Source of the DNA: an uncultured Cryomorphaceae bacterium
GTDB taxonomy: Bacteria; Bacteroidota; Bacteroidia; Flavobacteriales; Schleiferiaceae
NCBI GenBank assembly: GCA_937120475.1
Contig: CAKZJV010000007.1
Location: 2,868,068 to 2,932,067 of the forward strand
Direction of reading: 5' to 3'
Length of the DNA stretch: 64,000 nt
Positions 34,463-42,897 of this stretch are shown here, one piece after another. The stretch's first letter is position 1, and each line of letters starts with the position of its first letter. The notes beneath the pieces are model-generated. The model had not been told where the DNA came from. It saw nothing but the letters and a program-made list of their open reading frames with translations, and ran no database searches. Position numbers and translations under genes: made by a program.

Positions 34463-34903
34463 ATGAAATGGAATTGGGGAACCGGAATTGCACTCACACT
34501 AACCCTATTTGGCGGCTTAATGGCCTTTGCCGTGTACTCGGCCTTACAACAGGATTATGATCTGGTAAGTGAAGATTACTATGCCGAGGAACTGGCTTTC
34601 CAGGAGGTGATTGATCAACGTACCAATGCCCTGCGACTGGAAGACCGGGCGGAATTAAAAGTAGACGGTAATGAGATTGTCCTGGAGCTACCGGAAGATC
34701 TGCAAGGCAAGACCAAAACCGTAAAAACCCACATGTATTATGAGCTGGAAGCGGATTACGATTTCCACATCGACCAAGGTGAAACCACCAACAACCACTT
34801 TACCATTGAGTTCCCACAATTTGCTACCGGCAAATGGATCGCCAAGACCAAAGTACAGTGCGAAGGGGTGGCCTACTTTTTTGAACCGGAACTGGTGCTA
34901 TGA
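34463..34903 (+). CDS. ccoH: FixH/CcoH family protein
   Basis: This 146-residue protein has one N-terminal membrane helix (GIALTLTLFGGLMAFAVYSA) and a periplasmic beta-rich domain. DYDLVSEDYYAEELAFQEVID is the FixH signature. FixH/CcoH remains associated with the oxidase during assembly. The stop overlaps the next start by 4 bases (ATGA). Confidence 0.9.
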   Translation: MKWNWGTGIALTLTLFGGLMAFAVYSALQQDYDLVSEDYYAEELAFQEVIDQRTNALRLEDRAELKVDGNEIVLELPEDLQGKTKTVKTHMYYELEADYDFHIDQGETTNNHFTIEFPQFATGKWIAKTKVQCEGVAYFFEPELVL

Positions 34904-35595
34904 TACTGGCTAGCGCTTTTTTGTTGGGCCTTTTCTCCTCCCTGCATTGCCTGGGTATGTGCGGACCACTGCAGGCTGTGGTTACCGGTGCTTTTCAACG
35001 GAAAGCAGGTTTCCAACATATTGCGCTCTATCATTTCAGCCGTATTGCTACATACGGCCTGCTGGGCTTGTTAGCCGCCTTTTTAGGTAGAGGTTTAGGC
35101 CTGCAAAGCTGGCAACAAAATGCCTCGTTGTTCAGTGGGCTGTTATTGCTATTTGCTTTAGCCACCTTCTATTTTCTAAAGCTGGATCGCAGGCTCCTGC
35201 GAATTATTTTTCCCTACCTCAGCCGCATGCGTATGCGTCTTCAACAGAACAGGTCTTCTAAAAACCTGTATTACAGCGGTAGTGGAATGTTGAACGGTTT
35301 ATTGCCCTGTGGAATGGTGTACCTCGCCCTGGTTCCCGCTGTAGCCAGCGGAAGTTTCCTAAGCCCTGTTTTTTATATGCTCACTTTCGGTGTAGGCACG
35401 CTACCGTTGTTGCTGCTTACCAATATGGGTGCACTTAGTTTTTTGCAACAACGTGCCCGTTGGATACAAAAACTCATTCCCGCCTTTGTGGTGATTACCG
35501 CTCTGCTGCTTATCCTCCGTGGAATGGATATGGGGATTCCTTATTTATCTCCCAAAATGCCTGACCCCACTACGGCAGCAAACGGTTGCCAATAA
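34900..35595 (+). CDS. TauE/SafE / DsbD_2-like membrane protein of the cco operon
   Basis: This 231-residue integral membrane protein has about six helices. The first motif SSLHCLGMCGPLQAV matches the DsbD_2 / sulfite-exporter-like family that follows ccoH in many Bacteroidota operons. The HCxxMC arrangement suggests copper or thiol handling; copper supply for the oxidase is the usual proposal but is not proven. Translation is probably coupled to ccoH by the ATGA overlap. It appears to be the last cco gene; no strong terminator hairpin follows. Confidence 0.85.
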   Translation: MILASAFLLGLFSSLHCLGMCGPLQAVVTGAFQRKAGFQHIALYHFSRIATYGLLGLLAAFLGRGLGLQSWQQNASLFSGLLLLFALATFYFLKLDRRLLRIIFPYLSRMRMRLQQNRSSKNLYYSGSGMLNGLLPCGMVYLALVPAVASGSFLSPVFYMLTFGVGTLPLLLLTNMGALSFLQQRARWIQKLIPAFVVITALLLILRGMDMGIPYLSPKMPDPTTAANGCQ

Positions 35596-35632
35596 ATAAT
35601 CCCTACTTTTAAAGCTTCCATTTTTATCTTGT

Positions 35633-35959
35633 ATGTTGGAAGAACGTCTTAAACTTTACGATCAAATTGTTGCCGGAACGAAACGTTTCGAACGAAAGGG
35701 CAAAACCATTCCTTACACCTCCGCCAACGGCTATATGTTTTCATTACTCAATAAAGATTCAGAACTGGGCATACGTTTGCCTAAAGAGAAGGCTGAAAAA
35801 TTCCGGGAAAAGCACAATAGCCCCGGCCCATTTAAATCGCATGGAGCGGTAATGCGGGATTATGTGAAAATACCGGATGCTTTATTGGACCAGCCCGAAT
35901 TGATCTTGAAGTACCTGGAAGATAGCTATGATTACGTCATGTCGTTACCCCCTAAGTAG
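35633..35959 (+). CDS. TfoX/Sxy N-terminal domain-like protein
   Basis: This 108-residue protein has a TfoX_N-like pattern: ANGYMFSLLNKDSELGIRLP, then FKSHGAVMRDYVKIPDALLD and a closing LEDSYDYVMSLPP. The TfoX domain is a competence-regulator module in Gammaproteobacteria; single-domain versions in other phyla have no proven role. No signal peptide is visible. It is 37 bases downstream of the cco operon but has no clear link to it. Confidence 0.78.
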   Translation: MLEERLKLYDQIVAGTKRFERKGKTIPYTSANGYMFSLLNKDSELGIRLPKEKAEKFREKHNSPGPFKSHGAVMRDYVKIPDALLDQPELILKYLEDSYDYVMSLPPK

Positions 35960-36000
35960 GCAGCTTTAAACCTTGGCTTGCGGAAAGAGGTTATAAAGCC

Positions 36001-36219
36001 ATGTTACTTAAACACATTGTTCGTGGTTCTTTAGTTGGAATTGCGCTGTACGTTATAAGCATTTTCCTGAACTGGACATGGCTTGCCCTGCTGCTGGTTA
36101 GCCTATCTCCATTGTTGGTAATATGGCTGGTGTACCGGGTGCTCAAAGATCCGTATGCTTCAACTCATACGTTTGAAGATCGGTTTTACGAGGATAATGA
36201 GTATCGCAGGAATAATTAA
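36001..36219 (+). CDS. Small membrane protein
   Basis: This 72-residue protein has two closely packed hydrophobic stretches (GIALYVISIFLNWTWLALL, then VSLSPLLVIWLVYRVL) and a charged, acidic C-terminus. The family was not recognised. Its stop overlaps the convergent hemN stop by 4 bases. Confidence 0.65.
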   Translation: MLLKHIVRGSLVGIALYVISIFLNWTWLALLLVSLSPLLVIWLVYRVLKDPYASTHTFEDRFYEDNEYRRNN

Positions 36220-37562
36220 ACCGCCTTGCTGAAAACCCTGCGCTGCATGTCTTGATCCATACGCTTATCCAGCACCCGGCAAATGTTTCGGATAAAGCTT
36301 TTACCCTTTTGGGTAACTTTAACCTGATAGGGAAAAATCTTAAGCAGACCATCCCGTTCCAGCGGAGAAAAAGATTGCTGCAGCTGAAAGCTGAAATCGC
36401 CCCTTCGATCCAGCCAGTGGGTTTGGTAGTGACAGATGAGATCCAGTATCTGTCTGCGGATGAGCTGGTCCTCTTGCGTAAGGAAATGTGTTTTAATAAT
36501 GGGCGGCAGTTCTTCCTCCCTGATCCTCCGCAGGTATTCTTTTACGGTTTTTTCATTCTGCGCGTAGGCGGTCCAGCTATCGCTGATGGAACTGGCCCCT
36601 AACGCGATGCACAACTCGGTATGGAAGGGTGTATAACCCATAAAGTTGCGGTGTAGCTTCTGTTGTTTGGCCGCTTTATACAGCTCATCACCGGGCAGGG
36701 CAAAATGATCCATACCAATCTCTTTATAGCCTAGTTTTTCCAAGCCGGCTTTGCCCAATTGATAGAGGTTCAATTTATCCATTCCCGTAGGAAGGTCCTT
36801 TTCGGAATAAGCGCGTTGGGCCTTTTTCACTTCGGGGATGTGAGCATAGCTGTAAAAGGCGATCCGGTCCGGTTTCAGCTGAGCAACTTGTTCCAGGTTC
36901 CGTTCAATATGAGCAGGGGTCTGCAAAGGCAGTCCATAAATAAGATCGTAATTGATAGAAGTGTAACCCAGCTTCCGGGCCTCTTCCGTAACCTGCCTTA
37001 CCTGCTCTATGGTTTGGAAACGGTTGATCACCTGCATCACCTCCGCGTCAAAGTCCTGAACCCCAATGCTAATGCGCCTGAACCCCAGTTGACGTAGAGT
37101 TTTTAAATGTTCGGTGGTGGTACTGGCCGGGTGGGCTTCAAAACTCAAACTGTGTTGAGGAGCTAGTTCGGCATCTTTCAAAAGACCATTAACCAGCAGT
37201 TCCAGGTTTTCAGGGGCAAAAAAGGTAGGGGTACCTCCGCCCAGGTGTATCTCACGGATCACCGGTTTTTCCGGCAAGCGGTCGGTGTACATTTTCCATT
37301 CCTTCAAAACGGCTTTTACATAGGGTAGCTCCACCAGGTGATTTTTAGTGATATGCTTGGTGCAGCCGCAATAGGTACACAGGGCTTCGCAGTAAGGTAA
37401 ATGTATGTAAAGGCTAATCTCATTGTTGCGCTTAAAACTCATTTGTACGTGTTGCATCCAGCGTTCAGCGGAGGTTTCTGTGGTGTCCCACAAGGGTACT
37501 GTAGGATAGCTGGTATAACGGGGAACGGGTACATCGTACTTGCGGAGAAGATCGAGGTTCAT
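36216..37562 (-). CDS. hemN: Oxygen-independent coproporphyrinogen III oxidase HemN
   Basis: This 448-residue radical SAM enzyme has the cluster motif CEALCTYC (Cys58, Cys62, Cys65) plus Cys67, HLGGGTPTFF, RISIGVQDFD and YDLIYGLP. It converts coproporphyrinogen III to protoporphyrinogen IX without O2, which supplies haem under microaerobic or anaerobic conditions. The ATG at 37562 (MNLDLLRKYDVPVPRYTSYP) is the family N-terminus; an upstream in-frame start at 37640 is rejected because it would put the FNR box inside the coding region. The FNR box at 37612-37623 lies 50 bases upstream. Confidence 0.95.
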   Translation of the reverse strand: MNLDLLRKYDVPVPRYTSYPTVPLWDTTETSAERWMQHVQMSFKRNNEISLYIHLPYCEALCTYCGCTKHITKNHLVELPYVKAVLKEWKMYTDRLPEKPVIREIHLGGGTPTFFAPENLELLVNGLLKDAELAPQHSLSFEAHPASTTTEHLKTLRQLGFRRISIGVQDFDAEVMQVINRFQTIEQVRQVTEEARKLGYTSINYDLIYGLPLQTPAHIERNLEQVAQLKPDRIAFYSYAHIPEVKKAQRAYSEKDLPTGMDKLNLYQLGKAGLEKLGYKEIGMDHFALPGDELYKAAKQQKLHRNFMGYTPFHTELCIALGASSISDSWTAYAQNEKTVKEYLRRIREEELPPIIKTHFLTQEDQLIRRQILDLICHYQTHWLDRRGDFSFQLQQSFSPLERDGLLKIFPYQVKVTQKGKSFIRNICRVLDKRMDQDMQRRVFSKAV

Positions 37563-37955
37563 AAGCTCTTGATTTGAGCTCAAAAATACCGGCCCCGCCC
37601 GGTACTGGAAATGATATTTATCATACCTCTTTGTAACCAAATACTCCTAGCTGGTGGGTGGGAAATTCAGAGCTGTTTTAGCTCTCAACAAGAGTATGGT
37701 ATTCCAAAACCATTGGTGATAAGGCAAGTCATAATTGGCTGGTTTTTCGGGACTCAGAGTAGGTATTATGAAAATCATGTATATAATCTTTACAGCTGCC
37801 TGCAAAAGTTTTACTAATCACATTACCAATTGGAGAAGAACGGGTTAGGCTAATCATAGAGTTTGATGAAATTAACTGGATGCAATTTCAAAGCTGTTTA
37901 AGGGCAAATAGTCTTTACCCGGGTAATTTATAATGAACAGCAACCTTTGGGTGAG
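37563..37955. other. Intergenic region between hemN and the TonB receptor end
   Basis: About 390 bases hold the hemN control region and then no recognisable gene. Besides the FNR box, there is a small hairpin AGAGCT-GTTTT-AGCTCT (37669-37685) and a perfect 12-bp palindrome TTACCCGGGTAA (37915-37926) close to the end of the TonB receptor gene. Neither has a T-run typical of a terminator. Confidence 0.5.
37612..37623. promoter_or_regulatory. FNR-type box upstream of hemN
   Basis: TGATATTTATCA, an exact TGAT-N4-ATCA match, lies 50 bases upstream of the hemN start at 37562. Confidence 0.7.
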
Positions 37956-40427
37956 TTAGTCCAATTGCCATCCCAGCATCACATAGATTGTTCTCGGTTC
38001 TGCAGGTATAATGCCCGGGCCGGGATAACCGGTAGCTCTGCGGGTAAAGTAACTTTCGTCCAGGAGGTTATTGATGCCTCCTTCCAGCCTTAAAAACTTA
38101 AAGCGATAGCTGATGGAAAGGTCGGCCACAGTATAGGCAGGTACGGGACCTACCAGGCCTTCACGTAGATCACCCGGTGTGGGAACCCCACTGTTTTCCA
38201 CATCCGTAAATTGCTCGCTGAGGTAGGTTAATTGAAAGCTCATCAGCAAATTTTTGTAACCAGCTTTTAAACCGGTTTTTAAATTAACCAGCGGGATAAA
38301 CTCCACGCGTTTCCCGGTTACGTTGTTTTCTTCGCTTTGTAGATAGCGGGAACTGGTGAGGGCCAGGTTCACAAAAGTGCTGAGTTTATAAGGTTTTTTG
38401 GCTTTGGTTAGTGCCTTAAGCCAATCCAGCTCTGCCATGGTTTCCACCCCATAAATAAAGGCAGTACCAATATTTTTTCGAACCCGCTGGGCGCGGTTGT
38501 TCAGGATGATACCGATGCGGTTGTCGTATAGCAGGCCGAAAACACTCAGGTCGTAATTCAAATAATTTTGCAGCTGACCCCGCAGGCCGCCATCGGCAGT
38601 AAAGCCCTTCTCGTCTGAAATATCAGGATCAATGATAAAGGTGGGGTTCACCGTTCGGATATCACTGAAGGTAACGGAGCGATAGTTTTGTGAGAAGTTG
38701 GCGTAAATCTCCGACTTTGGTTTAAGCTTGTAGGAAACTCCCAGCCCAAAGAGCACAAAAGCCCGCTCCAACTCGCGGTTGTCGCTGAGGGTATCCCTGA
38801 AAATGGGATTCCCCGCATTGTCAAAGTTCACCAACTGGTACTGGCCTTCAGAGGCAGTTTTAATGTATTCAAAACGTACCCCTGGAGTGAGGGAAAAGCG
38901 GTCGCTCAGATAAAATATGTTTTCTGAGAAGGCGGCCACATTGAGGTTAGGAAATACAAAATCACTTTGGTTGGCATAATCCGGGAACTCAACTCTGGCA
39001 AAGGTAAAATCCGCTTCCGTGCCGTTAGTACCGGGGCCCTGCACCGAAGTGTTGCGTGCCTGATAATATTTTCCACCTAGGAGGAATACGTTTCTGCGCT
39101 CTCCTATCTTGTAGCGGTGCAACAAGCGTGCTTCCGTACCACCATTTTCAAATTTTCCTTTTATCAGGTCGCGGGGATTCAGGTAGATGCCAGCCGCATC
39201 CTGCTCGTCAATTTCCAGAATCGGGTTGATATTAAGGCTGGAGGGGTTACCCCTGAAGCCAAGGGCATTACGGCTGGCATTGAGTCCAAAAATGTTGAGG
39301 CTAAAGGTGGTGCGTGGTGAAAACTCATGCGAAAATTTCAGGTTGTATAGCTGCCAGTTCACCTGAAACCAGTTGCGGTTCCGGTTGCTGAAATACGGGT
39401 CTTCCTCAAACTGGCTATCGGTAAGGCCTCCGGGCTGTTTGGCCAAATAATACATGCGGGTGTACTCGGCACTTATCTTAGTGCTTTCTGAAAAATCGTA
39501 TTGCAAAAAGGCGTAAAAGTTATTCCCATTGAACCGGGAATTAGGTCGCCAGCCATCACCTTCGCGGTAATTGTAAAAAGTATAGTAGCTGAACTTACCT
39601 AAAGTTCCGCTCAGGCTATTGAAACTGGTAAAGAGGCCGTAGCTGCCAACCGTTTGCCTGCTCACCCAGCGGATAGGTTCACTCCTTACCGGTTTTTTCA
39701 TTTTAAAATTGAGCAGGCCACCAAACTGGGTGCCGTACTGGAGAGAGGCTGCGCCCCGCACCACCTGGATTTCTTCCAGGCCTTCAGCAGGAGGAGTATA
39801 ATAGCTTTCGGGATAGCCCAGCACGTCTGCACTGATGTCGTAACCATTTTGACGCACGTTAAAATTGCTGGTACGGTTAGGGTCGAGTCCACGGCCACCG
39901 ATGTTGAGTTGAAAACCGGCATCGTTATTTTCGTAAATATTGAGACCGGTTACCTGGGAGTAGATTTGCCGGGCATTGTTGGCCCCCAGGTTGGCCACGG
40001 TATTATCCAGCAACACCACCTCACTTTTTTTACCGGCATATACTGCGGTGCCTTCTACCTCATTTAGTCGTTTCAGGTTGAATATTTCCTGACGCCTGTC
40101 CTGGATGGTTACTTCGCTCAATACATTTTGCAAAGGATTCAAACGAATGGCGAGCTGTGTGTTTTCATTCAGCACAATCAAAGTGTCCAATACCTGGTAT
40201 TGGTAGCTGAAGAATACCAGTTGTTGCCGACCTTCTTCCAGGCCTTCGAGTATAAAGTTCCCTTCAGCGTCAGTAAAAACGGTTCTTCCGCTTTGCCGGT
40301 GATAAACTTCTACCCCCGAAACGACTTCCCGGGCAAGGGGGTCGGTCACCTTACCCGTAATGGAGTACTGCGCGTGCAGGGGCATACCGCAGATCAGCAA
40401 AAGGCTAAAGACCGTAAATCGTATCAT
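37956..40427 (-). CDS. TonB-dependent outer-membrane receptor
   Basis: This 823-residue receptor has a signal peptide (about residues 1-20, MPLHAQ). A carboxypeptidase-regulatory-like domain follows (SITGKVTDPLAREVVSGVEV), then a TonB plug with LQYGTQFGGLLNFKMKK, and a 22-strand barrel ending in MLGWQLD. The start at 40427 was chosen because it opens the signal peptide; the longer frame does not. The FecA/iron-citrate-like subgroup is the closest by eye. It is the last gene of a unit with HTTM, imelysin-like and DUF4856 genes and overlaps the HTTM gene by 23 bases. Iron or another metal chelate is the likely ligand. Confidence 0.92.
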   Translation of the reverse strand: MIRFTVFSLLLICGMPLHAQYSITGKVTDPLAREVVSGVEVYHRQSGRTVFTDAEGNFILEGLEEGRQQLVFFSYQYQVLDTLIVLNENTQLAIRLNPLQNVLSEVTIQDRRQEIFNLKRLNEVEGTAVYAGKKSEVVLLDNTVANLGANNARQIYSQVTGLNIYENNDAGFQLNIGGRGLDPNRTSNFNVRQNGYDISADVLGYPESYYTPPAEGLEEIQVVRGAASLQYGTQFGGLLNFKMKKPVRSEPIRWVSRQTVGSYGLFTSFNSLSGTLGKFSYYTFYNYREGDGWRPNSRFNGNNFYAFLQYDFSESTKISAEYTRMYYLAKQPGGLTDSQFEEDPYFSNRNRNWFQVNWQLYNLKFSHEFSPRTTFSLNIFGLNASRNALGFRGNPSSLNINPILEIDEQDAAGIYLNPRDLIKGKFENGGTEARLLHRYKIGERRNVFLLGGKYYQARNTSVQGPGTNGTEADFTFARVEFPDYANQSDFVFPNLNVAAFSENIFYLSDRFSLTPGVRFEYIKTASEGQYQLVNFDNAGNPIFRDTLSDNRELERAFVLFGLGVSYKLKPKSEIYANFSQNYRSVTFSDIRTVNPTFIIDPDISDEKGFTADGGLRGQLQNYLNYDLSVFGLLYDNRIGIILNNRAQRVRKNIGTAFIYGVETMAELDWLKALTKAKKPYKLSTFVNLALTSSRYLQSEENNVTGKRVEFIPLVNLKTGLKAGYKNLLMSFQLTYLSEQFTDVENSGVPTPGDLREGLVGPVPAYTVADLSISYRFKFLRLEGGINNLLDESYFTRRATGYPGPGIIPAEPRTIYVMLGWQLD

Positions 40428-41769
40428 TGAAAGGTAAAATCCAGGTTTTGTGGGCAAAGCCGCGTTTTTGGGTAGTGAGATCAACAGCCGGGTCGAGGTA
40501 GAGACGACTACTGCGGCCGTTAAGTGCTACGTAGGCCTCAGCATACACCTGCAGGTCGCCCCGGTTTTCGGTTTCCTGGAAATGTTTTTCCAGCCAATGG
40601 GCGTACTCCAGCATAAAATCAGGCTGGAAGCTCATTTGCTTTTCCTGGAAAGGAGTCAGGAATTTCTGGTTGTCCACCACAAAACTTTCGTTGCGCTGGG
40701 GGTCCACTATTTTAAAATTGGCGTAACCGGCTTTTTCCATAAGCATAACACGCCAACTAAAACGAAAGCCCTGCTCGTGCCAAAACAGCTCACCGGGGTA
40801 GAGGAGATAGCGCCAGGGCAGCAGCAATTGAAGTATTAGGACCAACGATAAAACACCCATTCCTATCCGGTTGAAAAAACCAGTAGCGGGCTTGGACTTG
40901 AGATTGTCGTACTGGTTTTTTGGAATCCTGAAAAGGGCTGCCAACAAAGTCAGAAAGCGATGGTGGAAACCACTGCTGAAAAATATAGTGGCACTCACAA
41001 TCATGATGAAGGGAAACATGCCAATGGGGAAAAGCACCCGGGTAAGTACGTGGAAAATTACTACCAACGCAAAAGCAAAGACCCGGGTAGGCCGGTAGAG
41101 TAAAAGAAATGGGATGGAGAGGTCATACAGCGCACCCGCCCAGCTAAAGGTATAATGAACCCATCGCTCTTCCATAAGCCCACCGATTATTGGCAGGTCA
41201 TAACGGCCGGGTAGCCAAATAGACAGGGGCTGTGCATGCAACAGCCAGTCGGAATTGAGTTTGGCCAAACCGGCATAAAAATAAATGAGGCACATGAGCG
41301 CTTTAATCACATCGATGTACACCCTGGGAACCCGCTGAAAGGCTAGGCGCGGCCGACTACGGGCATCTATTGAAAAGTAGCTGTGAGCCGGCAAAAAGAT
41401 CAGTACAAAACTTAGGATAGATATAAAATAATAATGGTTGAGGTAGGTAGTTTTATCCATCAGCTCGATGTAGGTAAAGCTGAGGAAGAACAAGACAGCC
41501 GAAAGGCGGTACCAAAGGCCGAGGGCTATACCGGCTGCGGCCAAGGCACAAATAGCAAAAATCAGGTAGGTGTAATCGCCAATGGGCTTTACCCATTCAA
41601 ACCCATAATAGCTGAAATGAAAAGCCGGTTCCAGGTACAGTTTTTCAATCCAGCCATTGGCCCAAAAGCGAATAATGCTGATGGTCATCATCACACCAAA
41701 CAGAATGCGAAAGGCCGCTAATGGGGCGGCCTCCGTTTGGGTTTTCAGGTATTTTGAGATTAAAGACAT
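40405..41769 (-). CDS. HTTM-domain (vitamin K-dependent carboxylase-like) membrane protein
   Basis: This 454-residue protein has about eight hydrophobic helices in the first 330 residues with APLAAFRILFGVMMTIS and YFYAGLAKLNSDWLLHAQPL, the HTTM family hallmarks. A soluble C-terminal domain has conserved charged residues. The eukaryotic relative is gamma-glutamyl carboxylase, but bacterial HTTM proteins have no known common activity. The start at 41769 (MSLISKYLKT) follows the imelysin-like stop by 1 base; a start 6 codons earlier would overlap. In Bacteroidota this gene commonly accompanies imelysin and DUF4856 genes. Confidence 0.87.
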   Translation of the reverse strand: MSLISKYLKTQTEAAPLAAFRILFGVMMTISIIRFWANGWIEKLYLEPAFHFSYYGFEWVKPIGDYTYLIFAICALAAAGIALGLWYRLSAVLFFLSFTYIELMDKTTYLNHYYFISILSFVLIFLPAHSYFSIDARSRPRLAFQRVPRVYIDVIKALMCLIYFYAGLAKLNSDWLLHAQPLSIWLPGRYDLPIIGGLMEERWVHYTFSWAGALYDLSIPFLLLYRPTRVFAFALVVIFHVLTRVLFPIGMFPFIMIVSATIFFSSGFHHRFLTLLAALFRIPKNQYDNLKSKPATGFFNRIGMGVLSLVLILQLLLPWRYLLYPGELFWHEQGFRFSWRVMLMEKAGYANFKIVDPQRNESFVVDNQKFLTPFQEKQMSFQPDFMLEYAHWLEKHFQETENRGDLQVYAEAYVALNGRSSRLYLDPAVDLTTQKRGFAHKTWILPFNDTIYGL

Positions 41770-41770
41770 T

Positions 41771-42880
41771 TTAATCTCCGTCAGCATCTACGTAATCTAC
41801 TTTTACGTTCAGGGCTTGCAGCATATCCACTTTCAGCATCACTACATTTTTTTGCAGTTCATCGTAAGTGCCCAGCATATCCTGGCGTTGATTGGTAACG
41901 GCATCGGCAAAGTTATCGGGTAATCCCTCTGCAGAAATACGGGCCACCTCAAATTGATCCAAAATTTTATCACTCAGATTTTTACCGTCTTTTTGAACGC
42001 CAAGGTAATCGAGGTAGGCCTTAAAACTGTTACCTGAGGGGTTGCCTTCAAAGCCTTCTCCGGCAAAAAATTTACGGTGTGCCTCCAGGCTTTCCAAAAA
42101 CAGACTTTTCGCTAAGGTATCGGAATAAAAAGCCTCTATGGTATGGGGTAAGGTACTACCCGAAAATACACCGGCCGGAATGCCAATCTTTCCGGCACGC
42201 AGTTCTTTTTCATGGTGAAAAACATAGTCGTTAGCCATTTTATTCACCGATGCGGTGGCACTGCTTCCATCATTTTCTACAAAGGCATTGCGGTAAGTGT
42301 TTTTCCACTCATCCAAAACCTCTTTGGTCAACATTTGCTGGCGGGTTACCAAATTTAAAAGGTAATCACCATAACTGCTGTTACTGTTAAAAAGAGCGGC
42401 CGTAGCCTGGGCGTTGCCTTTACCGGCAAGAAGGTAGTCCAAAGCGGGGAAACCTTGCTGTACAAATGTAGAAGGCAGCTTCAGGTTGTAATTTTGACTT
42501 TGTACGGCATTTTCGATACCGGTAGTATCAGCCGGATAAATGTTAGTGAAGTGGTGCAAACCGATACGCTCCGCGGGACCAATATCAAACTTGCTGACCC
42601 ATTGCCAGGCGTGGTAGGCTTCCGTGAAGTCAGCGTAAAGCTTGGTGTGACTGGCCACGGTAGGGCTGCTTACAAAATCCTGTGCGGATGCTTTCAGGTT
42701 CAGAAGTTTCTGATGATAATTTTCATACCCGGGTATGATAAAATCATCGGCCCAGTGGCTAAGCATGGCCTTACGATCAAAATTGTCCGGCTGGCTGCCC
42801 GGTTGATCATCAGGGGTGCAGGAAAAGGTTACGCCCACCAGGAGCGTAACCCATATTGTAAGTTGTTTAACGTTTAACAT
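41771..42880 (-). CDS. Imelysin-like lipoprotein
   Basis: This 369-residue lipoprotein has a signal ending in GVTFSC and then the helical imelysin fold. Motifs include WQWVSKFDIGPAERIGLHHF and QGFPALDYLLAG. In classical imelysin the second motif is GxHxxE, a proposed metal site; here it reads GFPALD, so the His is Pro and the Glu is Asp. It may therefore bind differently or be structural. The ATG at 42880 was preferred over a GTG at 42883. Imelysin proteins are iron-regulated and thought to take part in iron uptake. Confidence 0.88.
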   Translation of the reverse strand: MLNVKQLTIWVTLLVGVTFSCTPDDQPGSQPDNFDRKAMLSHWADDFIIPGYENYHQKLLNLKASAQDFVSSPTVASHTKLYADFTEAYHAWQWVSKFDIGPAERIGLHHFTNIYPADTTGIENAVQSQNYNLKLPSTFVQQGFPALDYLLAGKGNAQATAALFNSNSSYGDYLLNLVTRQQMLTKEVLDEWKNTYRNAFVENDGSSATASVNKMANDYVFHHEKELRAGKIGIPAGVFSGSTLPHTIEAFYSDTLAKSLFLESLEAHRKFFAGEGFEGNPSGNSFKAYLDYLGVQKDGKNLSDKILDQFEVARISAEGLPDNFADAVTNQRQDMLGTYDELQKNVVMLKVDMLQALNVKVDYVDADGD

Positions 42881-42897
42881 CACTTACCTAAAATCTT

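Noticed and set aside
37915-37926. Perfect palindrome TTACCCGGGTAA as a terminator of the TonB receptor gene.
   Set aside because: It has no loop and no T-run; it might be an operator or chance.
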